Below are positions 7,818 through 14,900 of a stretch of 19,159 bases of DNA, in pieces. The stretch is taken from assembly GCA_030064795.1 (NCBI GenBank), contig JASJEI010000278.1, positions 1 to 19,159 of the forward strand, written 5' to 3'. The translations under genes were made by a program, and so were the position numbers. Origin of the DNA: Pleurocapsa sp. MO_226.B13. GTDB lineage: Bacteria > Cyanobacteriota > Cyanobacteriia > Cyanobacteriales > Xenococcaceae. The first letter of the stretch is position 1, and the number at the start of each line of letters is the position of its first letter. The notes under the pieces are model-generated. The model did not search any database. It saw only the letters and a list, made by a program, of their open reading frames with translations, and was not told the DNA's origin.

Positions 7818-7844
7818 TTTGCAATTTATCGAGCTTATTTGCAA
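7818..7844. promoter_or_regulatory. Paired TTTGCAA direct repeats, candidate AraC-type operator
   Basis: TTTGCAA occurs at 7818-7824 and at 7838-7844, exactly 20 bp apart, so both lie on the same helix face. The reverse complement TTGCAAA lies at 6934-6940, just before the start of the AraC-family gene. Direct half-sites at about two helical turns fit AraC-type binding. The motif is short and also occurs inside the right-hand tnpB, so this is a hypothesis. Confidence 0.4.
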
Positions 7845-7877
7845 GATTTGGCTGTAGCAGCCAACCTATATTACCTA

Positions 7878-7891
7878 GTGTAGATTTACAC
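7878..7891. promoter_or_regulatory. Short palindrome upstream of DUF3500 gene
   Basis: GTGTA-GATT-TACAC is a perfect 5-bp inverted repeat ending 11 bp before the ATG at 7903. It could form a hairpin in the 5' leader close to the ribosome binding position, or act as a protein site. Confidence 0.3.
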
Positions 7892-7902
7892 GGGTAAAAA
7901 CT

Positions 7903-9138
7903 ATGAATTTATTCAAGAGACGACAGTTCCTACGCTTATTTGGTTTGGCTAGTGGAGCGTCTTTACTATCTATTGCCAACCACACCGCTTTGGGTAAAAC
8001 TTCTTTATCAATGACTCAATTGGCACAAACACCAGTTGACGATCCATTTAAAGCTTACACAGAACGGGCAGAAGCTGCTTTAGCAGAAGAGTTTCAAGGA
8101 ATTACTACAGATGGGCAGATTATACCCAATCTCTACTCAATCGAACCTACAGGAAAATCTACCGAATCTATTAGACGTGCAGCAGACTCTCTTATCGCCT
8201 CGTTAAATAGTCAACAACAAAGAATGGCTCTATTTCCCATTGATAGTAACGAATGGCGAAACTGGAGTAATATACATCGCTACCCCCGCAACGGTGTTTC
8301 CTTACAGGAAATGACGCAACCGCAGAAACAACTGGCATTTAATTTATTAAAAGTCAGTCTGAGTGCTAAAGGCTTTGAGACAGCCAGGAACATTATGATT
8401 CTCAACGAGGTTTTGGGAGAGCTTACTAATAAACCTGCTGAATACGGACAAGAATTGTATTGGTTTAGTTTCATGGGACAACCTTCAGCAACAGAACCTT
8501 GGGGATGGCAATTTGAAGGACATCATTTAACCATTAACTACTTTGTTTTAGGCGATCGCGTAGTGATGACACCGACTTTTATGGGTTCAGAACCCGTAAG
8601 GGCAACAGAGGGCAAATATGCAGGAACTCACGTGTTTGAGTCTGAAGAACGTAAAGGACTTGCCACAATTCGCGCTTTGAACGGCGAACAACAAGAAAAA
8701 GCAATTCTTAGCCGAAACATTCCCGAAGATATCTTTATTTCAGCCTTTAGAGATAATTTTGAGATGCGATACGAGGGAATTTCTTTTTCAGAACTAATGA
8801 ACCCCCAACAGGAACTGCTACTGGACTTGATTGGAGAATATGTAGACAATATTCGCCATTCTCACGCTGAAGTAAAGATGGATGAAGTACGTCAGCATTT
8901 AGAAAACACTTATTTTACTTGGATGGGAGGCTTAGAAGATAATAGCGTCTTCTATTATCGAATTCACTCCCCTGTAGTTTTAATTGAATTCGATCATCAA
9001 GCTGGACAGGCTTTGGGTAATTCAGAACCATCGCGCAATCATATTCATACTGTTGTTAGAACTCCTAATGGTAATGATTATGGTAAAGATTTGCTACGCC
9101 AACATTATCAGCAGTCTAATCATTCTCATTTCCATTAA
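7903..9138 (+). CDS. Tat-exported DUF3500 family protein
   Basis: The 411-residue protein starts MNLFKRRQFLRLFGLASGAS, a twin-arginine signal (Arg6-Arg7) with a hydrophobic run to about residue 25, so it is predicted to be exported. The mature part matches what I recall of DUF3500: FQGITTDG near residue 65, the segment EPWGWQFEGHHLTINYFV (about 199-216), TPTFMGSEP (about 222-230) and a C-terminal IEFDHQAG followed by NHIHTVVRTPNGNDYGKDLL. The conserved His pairs (GHH, NHIH) suggest a metal site, but the family has no established enzyme activity known to me. The tail is His-rich (HSHFH). It lies downstream of an AraC-family regulator that may control it. Confidence 0.85.
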   Translation: MNLFKRRQFLRLFGLASGASLLSIANHTALGKTSLSMTQLAQTPVDDPFKAYTERAEAALAEEFQGITTDGQIIPNLYSIEPTGKSTESIRRAADSLIASLNSQQQRMALFPIDSNEWRNWSNIHRYPRNGVSLQEMTQPQKQLAFNLLKVSLSAKGFETARNIMILNEVLGELTNKPAEYGQELYWFSFMGQPSATEPWGWQFEGHHLTINYFVLGDRVVMTPTFMGSEPVRATEGKYAGTHVFESEERKGLATIRALNGEQQEKAILSRNIPEDIFISAFRDNFEMRYEGISFSELMNPQQELLLDLIGEYVDNIRHSHAEVKMDEVRQHLENTYFTWMGGLEDNSVFYYRIHSPVVLIEFDHQAGQALGNSEPSRNHIHTVVRTPNGNDYGKDLLRQHYQQSNHSHFH

Positions 9139-9238
9139 GGATAACGGACTAAAAAGTTGATAGTATTTCTTATTTTCAGTTATTGTAGGTCGAAAATTAT
9201 AATTTCAGTAAAATAAGCAAAACAATCGCGACTTAAAT

Positions 9239-9260
9239 TTATGTCAAAATTATGTCAAAA
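9239..9260 (+). repeat. 11-bp tandem duplication over the start codon
   Basis: TTATGTCAAAA is exactly duplicated (9239-9249 and 9250-9260). Each copy carries an ATG. The first ATG (9241) opens a 10-codon frame that stops at 9271-9273; the second (9252) starts the nucleoside hydrolase. The upstream ATG therefore makes an overlapping upstream mini-ORF. Confidence 0.7.
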
Positions 9261-10184
9261 AAATTGGTGTTAATGGATCACGACGGTGCAATTGATGATT
9301 TTTTGTCCTTGATGCTGTTAATGACCATGACAGAAATAGAGCCAATAGGAATAGTTGTCACCCCTGCTGATTGTTATATCAATGCTGCGGTTCGAGTTAG
9401 TCGTAAAATACTAGATCTAATGGGACGTTCGCAGATATCTGTCGCCCAAAGTACTGTTAGAGGTTTAAATCCTTTTCCCCCTGATTTTCGTCGCGACTGT
9501 ACAATTATCGATCATTTTCCGATTCTTAACGAGCGAGAGCAACTTCAGACACCCCTAGCAACAAGAACGGGACAAGAATTTATCGTCGAGCAATTACAAG
9601 CTGCATCCGAACCTGTAACTCTGTTGTTGACTGGTCCGTTAACTACATTAGCAGCAGCGATCGCCTCCGAACCAACAATAGTCAATCAAATTGCCGAACT
9701 TGTCTGGATGGGAGGAGCTTTAAATGTACCGGGAAACGTAGAAAAAGCCTTTGCCCTAGAGCATGATGGTTCGGCAGAATGGAATGTTTTTTGGGATTAT
9801 CTTGCAGCCAAGTATATTTGGGATACTCAGATTCCCATTACCCTCTGTCCCCTCGATCTTACTAATAGTGTCCCTGTAACTCCAGAGTTTATTCGTCGGT
9901 TGACCAAACAACGTCACTATCCCCTTTCAGATTTAGTCGGAATGTGTTACGCTCTAGCAATTCCCCAAAATTATTACTGCTGGGATATTTTAGCAACCGC
10001 TTATTTAGCTAGACCCGAACTTTATCAAACAGTCGAACGAGAAACAGATATTGTGATTTCTGGTGCGAGTCAAGGAAGAACTATTTTTCAAGCTGGGGGA
10101 AAATCAATCAAAGTGATGACTCAGGTAGACAAAGAAAGTTTTTATGATTATTTACTACAGCAGTTTGCGATCGCCCTTAGTTAA
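9252..10184 (+). CDS. Inosine-uridine-type nucleoside hydrolase family protein
   Basis: A 310-residue cytosolic protein of the IUNH family, which hydrolyses the N-glycosidic bond of ribonucleosides using a bound Ca2+. The calcium-binding aspartates are in DHDGAIDD (residues 9-16), a variant of the usual DTDPGxDD with all four Asp kept. Other family segments are LLTGPLTTLAAAI (125-137), VWMGGALNVPGNV (151-163) and AEWNVFWD (175-182). The last metal-binding Asp is in YCWDILATAYL (Asp245). A Trp precedes that Asp where many pyrimidine-preferring enzymes have His, as I recall from purine-specific enzymes such as the trypanosomal IAG hydrolase. Substrate preference is inference. The first ATG at 9241 is out of frame, so 9252 is the start. 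Confidence 0.9.
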   Translation: MSKKLVLMDHDGAIDDFLSLMLLMTMTEIEPIGIVVTPADCYINAAVRVSRKILDLMGRSQISVAQSTVRGLNPFPPDFRRDCTIIDHFPILNEREQLQTPLATRTGQEFIVEQLQAASEPVTLLLTGPLTTLAAAIASEPTIVNQIAELVWMGGALNVPGNVEKAFALEHDGSAEWNVFWDYLAAKYIWDTQIPITLCPLDLTNSVPVTPEFIRRLTKQRHYPLSDLVGMCYALAIPQNYYCWDILATAYLARPELYQTVERETDIVISGASQGRTIFQAGGKSIKVMTQVDKESFYDYLLQQFAIALS

Positions 10185-10214
10185 ATTACTAATAAAGCGA
10201 TAATTACCATCGAA

Positions 10215-10235
10215 GCGATCGCCCTTGGCGATCGC
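10215..10235. terminator. Hairpin made from two HIP1 octamers, possible terminator
   Basis: GCGATCGCC (10215-10223) and GGCGATCGC (10227-10235) form a perfect 9-bp stem with a CTT loop, 31 bp after the stop of the nucleoside hydrolase. Each arm contains a HIP1 octamer. Termination is inferred from position and stem strength; no T tract follows directly. Confidence 0.4.
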
Positions 10236-10323
10236 CATTTCTAATAGTTTGGTCATTTTTAGAGATTCTTTTTTGGCAAGGTAATGATACCAGTTCTCAA
10301 AAGTCATTGGAGACTTAGTTTTA

Positions 10324-10344
10324 ATTCAAAATTCAAAATTCAAA
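10324..10344. repeat. Short tandem repeat, ATTCAAA x3
   Basis: ATTCAAA is repeated three times head to tail, followed by AAC. Heptamer tandem repeats of this type are common in filamentous and colonial cyanobacterial intergenic DNA. Confidence 0.75.
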
Positions 10345-10558
10345 AACTAAACATAGTAGGGGTTTGAAGAATTTTAATTAATAAAAAATAATTTGCTATC
10401 TTTCTAGCTAGTTTCGAGAAATGGTATGAATAGTTTTTTTGATCGATATATCCGTAAAGATTTTAGCTATTTTTGTCTGCTGTATTAAAAGCGATCGCGT
10501 TGAAGATGAACAATCACAGTTTTTTTAATTAATCTAATCGTAAAAATTCCAATGAATC

Positions 10559-10586
10559 GTAGAGACGTAATATATTACGTCTCTAC
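10559..10586. repeat. Perfect 28-nt palindrome, probable interspersed element
   Basis: GTAGAGACGTAATA (10559-10572) is followed directly by its exact reverse complement (10573-10586) with no spacer. The outer GTAGAGACG/CGTCTCTAC arms recall dispersed palindromic repeats of cyanobacteria. It could extrude as a cruciform or fold as a hairpin in RNA. It has no adjacent coding frame. Confidence 0.65.
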
Positions 10587-10707
10587 AGGGTTTGACAATT
10601 TGGCAGATAAACGTCTTCTGGAAACATAATGTGGTGTCTAATGCGATCGCTCTACACTCATAAAAGCGATCGCAAGTAAGATCAAGAAAATAAGTTCGAT
10701 CTGCTGA

Positions 10708-10911
10708 ATGCCCAAGAAAGTTAGAGAACTAAAGAATATACTACGCAAAGCAGGATTTAAAGAAAGTAGTGACAAAGAAAGTCATACAACATGGTCGCAT
10801 CCATGATTATCGGGGAAAATAATAAGATCGGGAAAAGATGGAAGTGATGCCAAACCATACCAAGAAAGAGATGTAGAAAAAGCTTTGAAAAGATTAAAAG
10901 ATATAAAATAA
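10708..10911 (+). pseudogene. hicA: HicA-family toxin gene with in-frame stop
   Basis: The frame from ATG 10708 reads MPKKVRELKNILRKAGFKES, then SHTTWSHP, then TGA at 10804-10806. Without a shift it continues LSGKIIRSGKDGSDAKPYQE and VEKALKRLKDIK to TAA 10909-10911. Both halves match HicA: the N-terminal LxxAGF helix, the catalytic SH(x)xxxHP segment, and the GKDGSDAKPYQE C-terminal strand. HicA toxins are small double-stranded-RNA-binding-fold mRNA interferases, about 60-80 residues, so the 67-codon length is normal and a single stop breaks it. It is followed 6 bp later by a HicB gene, itself broken. The toxin is probably inactive. Confidence 0.8.
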
Positions 10912-10917
10912 TAGCTT

Positions 10918-11137
10918 ATGAAAAATTCAATTTATACCGTTATTATTCAATGGTCGGACGAAGATAATTGTTTTATCGCCAGTCTTCCTGAATGGGGCGA
11001 ATTTTGTCACACTCATGGTGATACTTATCGCGAAGCACTCAAGAATGCGGAAGAAGTATTAGAATTGTTGATTGAATCTGCTTGATTAAGAAAGTGAAAC
11101 TTTACCAGAAGCAAGAAAGTTTGCCGTATCTTCTTAA
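10918..11137 (+). pseudogene. hicB: HicB-family antitoxin gene with frameshift
   Basis: ATG 10918 opens MKNSIYTVIIQWSDEDNCFI, continues ASLPEWGEFCHTHGDTYREA and ends LELLIESA at TGA 11083-11085, giving 55 residues. This is a HicB-type domain (partial RNase H-like fold) that normally continues a little further. The missing end is present in another frame: codons from 11096 read ETLPEARKFAVSS and stop at TAA 11135-11137, matching the usual HicB tail. The 13 nt between imply a net one-base frameshift. The shortened 55-residue form could still be translated, but the tail is lost. The gene order HicA then HicB is the common one. Confidence 0.75.
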
Positions 11138-11194
11138 ATTAGAGCGATCGCATTTAAAACGGAGAATCTCCCTACATCTATCAAGAGCGATCGC

Positions 11195-11533
11195 CTAAAA
11201 AAACCCAAACTGAATATCTAATGCTCTTTTAATCTGGTCAAAATATTTAGATTCTAAAGTACCAAGTTTTGATTTAAGTCCAGAAGTATCAACAGATCTG
11301 ATTTGATTGAAATGTAATCCTCTTTCTTTATCCAATTGATTTAGATCGCTAGGTTGTACGTTGACCACAAAAGGATAACTTTTTGGACTTAAGAAAGGAA
11401 TAACTGTAGTCAGATCGCTTTCTTCGTTGCCGATATCATTTTGAATTATCAAACAAGCCCTTATTTTACGCGCTTCTTTCCCTCTAGTGGGATCGAGATC
11501 TATCCACCAAATTTCACCACGTCTACACTTCAT
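11195..11533 (-). CDS. MazF/PemK-family toxin (endoribonuclease)
   Basis: The 112-residue protein begins MKCRRGEIWWIDLDPTRGKE, the typical MazF/PemK opening (RxGEIWWxDLxP), followed by RACLIIQND (25-33) and QIRSVD (77-82). In this family these strands hold the basic and polar residues that cleave single-stranded mRNA. Length is normal and there is no disruption. Its start overlaps the end of the upstream antitoxin gene by 11 bp, a usual arrangement for co-translated toxin-antitoxin pairs. It ends near the decayed HicAB pair, which is transcribed towards it. Confidence 0.9.
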   Translation of the reverse strand: MKCRRGEIWWIDLDPTRGKEARKIRACLIIQNDIGNEESDLTTVIPFLSPKSYPFVVNVQPSDLNQLDKERGLHFNQIRSVDTSGLKSKLGTLESKYFDQIKRALDIQFGFF

Positions 11534-11750
11534 CTAAACCATCTGCTACTGTAACATCCCAATCTTTAATTGATTGCTGAAACTCAGGATCTTGGTTTTG
11601 TTCTCGATATGCTTGTCTTAATTCTTTTTCTAACTGTTCTCGCTCTTTCTCTAAGAGCAGTTGATTGATGTATGCGCTGCGGTTACTGGTTACTTGTTTT
11701 AAAAATTCCAAAGCGCGATCGTCTATGTTTATCGTAATTTTGGCAGCCAT
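11523..11750 (-). CDS. Antitoxin of the MazF-like pair, ribbon-helix-helix type
   Basis: The 75-residue protein has an N-terminal ribbon-helix-helix pattern: a short strand KITINIDD (4-11), a helix RALEFLKQV, then NRSAYINQLLLEK. A highly charged helix (about 34-52) and an acidic C-terminus follow (DVTVADGLDEV), which would wrap the toxin. It overlaps the toxin gene by 11 bp and precedes it. The DNA just upstream has a promoter bracketed by a perfect inverted repeat, which suggests autorepression. Confidence 0.85.
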   Translation of the reverse strand: MAAKITINIDDRALEFLKQVTSNRSAYINQLLLEKEREQLEKELRQAYREQNQDPEFQQSIKDWDVTVADGLDEV

Positions 11751-11751
11751 C

Positions 11752-11796
11752 GTCTTACATTTTAGTATTATTTATCTTCATACCTTATTGTAAGAC
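11752..11796 (-). promoter_or_regulatory. Promoter and operator of the MazEF-like pair
   Basis: On the minus strand TTACAA (11788-11793) and TAATAC (11765-11770) are separated by 17 bp, a sigma-70 type spacing. The promoter is bracketed by a perfect 8-bp inverted repeat: GTCTTACA at 11752-11759 and TGTAAGAC at 11789-11796 on the plus strand. One arm overlaps the -35 box and the other the expected transcription start, so a bound repressor would block the promoter. The antitoxin start codon follows one base later. Confidence 0.5.
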
Positions 11797-11946
11797 AAAG
11801 AAAGAGGAATTTGGCAAGTGCTTTAATAGAGATCGCCTTACTATCCCTACAATCCAAACCTTAAATATTCTTACTCCCCCTCCCCACAACAGACGCAGAT
11901 CGTTAATAATGAATACCTGTTTACTGTTGACTGATAACTGAACCCT

Positions 11947-14900
11947 ATGTCTTTTGTTGGCTTACACATCCATAGTGACTATAGCTTGCTTGATGGTGCA
12001 TCCCAGATCCCCCAGTTGATCGATCGCTGTTTGGAATTAGATATGCCAGCGATCGCCTTAACAGATCATGGGGTGATGTATGGCGCGATCGAGTTAATTA
12101 AGGTGTGTCGCAACAAGGGTATTAAGCCGATTATTGGTAACGAGATGTACGTTATCAATGGGGACATTGAGGTTAATATTACTGAAAAGAAGAAACGCCA
12201 CCGCAAGTATCATCAGGTGGTATTGGCGAAGAATACTCAGGGCTATAAGAATTTAGTTAAGCTAACCACGATTTCCCATCTTAAGGGTTATCAGGGTAGC
12301 GGTATTTTTGCTCGTCCTTGTATCAATAAGGAGTTGTTGCAGCAATATCACGAGGGTTTAATTGTTACTAGTGCTTGTTTGGGGGGAGAAGTACCCCAGG
12401 CGATCTTGAAGGGGGATCTCGAACACGCTGAGAAGGTAGCTAAGTGGTATCGGGATTTATTTGGCGATGATTATTATTTAGAAATTCAGGATCACGGATC
12501 GCCAGAAGATCGGATGGTGAATGTAGCGATAGTGAATATTGCCCGTAAGTTGGGAATTAAGATTGTTGCTACTAACGACTCTCACTTTATTTCTTGTTAC
12601 GACGTAGAAGCACACGACGCGCTGTTGTGTATCCTTACTAACAAACAGATTACCGACGATAAACGGTTGCGCTATAGCGGTACGGAATATCTTAAGTCAG
12701 CAGAGGAGATGAAACTGCTGTTTCGCGATCATTTAGAAGATGATGTAATTGAGGATGCGATCGCCACCACCGTAGAAGTAGCCGATAAAGTCCAACCCTA
12801 TAATATTTTAGGAGAACCCCGTATTCCAGATTATCCCGTACCTGCGGGACATACCGCCGATAGTTACCTAGAAGAAGTTACCCGTCAGGGTTTGTTAGAA
12901 AGACTCAAGTGTCGCAACCATACGGAAGTTCCCGAAGAGTATATGAAACGGCTGGAAGTGGAACTTCAGGTCATGCAGGAAAAAGGTTTTTCCACTTACT
13001 TTTTGGTGGTTTGGGACTATATTAAATATGCTAGAGATAATGGTATCCCAGTTGGACCAGGAAGGGGCTGTGTTTTAGGCGATACCCAGGTGATGTTATC
13101 TAGCGGTAAAGAAGTCCCTATTAAAGATATTGAAGTAGGCCAGGAAGTAATTACCCACCAGGGAAATCTACAGACCATTACCCACAAACATGAATATGAT
13201 TGTGACGAAGAAATTGTTAAATTAAAAGTTAGCAATCTGGAATTATCTTTAACTCAAGATCATAAAATTTGGGCGGTTCAAACGGAAGATTGTGTAGTAG
13301 ATAGTGCCAAGACTGCTACTGTATGCAAACCCACCTGTAATAGATATTGTATTCCTAAGCCATTTGAGAATTATTCTTTGCAGTGGCTCGAAGCAGGAAA
13401 ATTAAAGAAAAATGATTTTGTGGTATTTCCTAGAGTTCCTTCCGCAGAAGCAGAAATTACTTTCGATCTATTAGATTTTGTCGAACAAAAAGATTATTTA
13501 TATTACGACAATGAATCTATTTGGTATAAGATTTGTACTAATCATTTAGCTACTAAAAAAATACCTCGTTATATTAAATTCGACCGATATTTTGCCCGCT
13601 TGCTTGGTTATTACATCGCCGAAGGCTGGTCGCGACTGGGAGAAAGAGAATGTGCTGTTGGTTTTGGACTATCAAAAGATGAAACTAACTATGCTGAAGA
13701 GATAGTGGCTTTACTCGATCGCATTTTTGGTTTGTCAGCTACTATTATTCCTCATGAAACTAGATATTATTTACAGGTTATTTGTTATTCGCGAATTGTC
13801 GGCAAGTTTCTGATTGCTTTGGCGGGGAAAGGAGCAAATAATAAACGGATTTATAGCAAAATTATTACTGACGGGAAAGCGGAATATATTAAGACCTTAA
13901 TTGCTTATATATTTCGGGGCGATGGTCATGCAGGGAATAAAGAAAAAACTCTCTTTATCAAATACACTACGACATCTACAGTATTAGCCTCTCAACTGAG
14001 ATTATTATTAGCGCGTTTTGGCTATTGGGCATCAATTATTGTTAGGAAAGACAAGCAAAATGTCACGATGGCGATTGGACAAGCTGCTTGCGAAGCAGCG
14101 TCTCTCGCCATCAACTGGCAACCAGAATACGGGGTAAAACTATCGGGTAAACAACTATTAGACTGGAATGCTGATTTTATTGACTTTCCGATCGGTATTA
14201 AACAGCAAAAATTCTACCGTAACGATAGTTTCTACGTAGACGATCGCTATATTTATTTAAAAATTAAATCCACAACCAAATTTCACCATACAGGAAAAGT
14301 TTACGATATCACAGTTCCCGAAGATACTTCCTATGTCGGTAATGCGATCGCGATCCACAATTCCGCAGCAGGTTCTTTAGTCGCTTATTGTCTCAAGATT
14401 ACCAACATCGATCCAATTCATCACGGCTTATTATTCGAGCGTTTTCTCAACCCAGAACGGAAATCGATGCCCGATATCGATACGGATTTCTGTCCCGATC
14501 GCCGAGGAGACATGATAAAATACGTAACTGATAAGTATGGTGAGGCTAATGTTGCCCAAATCATCACCTTTAACCGCATGACTTCCAAGGCGGTATTAAA
14601 GGATGTAGGTAGGGTACTGGGAATCAGTTTTGAAGACCAAAATCGTATTGCCAAGCTGATTCCCGTAGTGCGGGGTAAGCCTACCAAGCTTAAAGTAATG
14701 ATCTCCGATGATACCCCCGAAGTGGCTTTTAAACAGGCTTACGAAAACGACAGCGTACCGATTTATAACAAGGATAAAGAAGAAATCGGTTCGGTAAGAG
14801 TACGTAATTGGGTCGATATGGCAATTCGCATTGAAGGGACGAATAAAACCTTTGGGGTTCATGCTGCGGGGGTAGTTATTTCTTCGCAACCATTGGATGA

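Larger units (their letters stand above)
10185..10707. other. Repeat-rich intergenic region
   Basis: No gene is supported. The region holds a HIP1-pair hairpin (10215-10235), a triple heptamer repeat (10324-10344), a perfect 28-nt palindrome (10559-10586) and further HIP1 sites near 10493, 10643 and 10664. This is typical of cyanobacterial intergenic DNA before an accessory module, here a decayed HicAB pair. Confidence 0.6.

Noticed and set aside
10185..10707. CRISPR-like array
   Set aside because: The repeats here are HIP1 octamers, a heptamer triplet and one palindrome; there is no regular repeat-spacer pattern, and none elsewhere in the window.
14596..14889. Minus-strand frames inside dnaE
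   Set aside because: Antisense to conserved polymerase sequence; codon pattern explained by dnaE.
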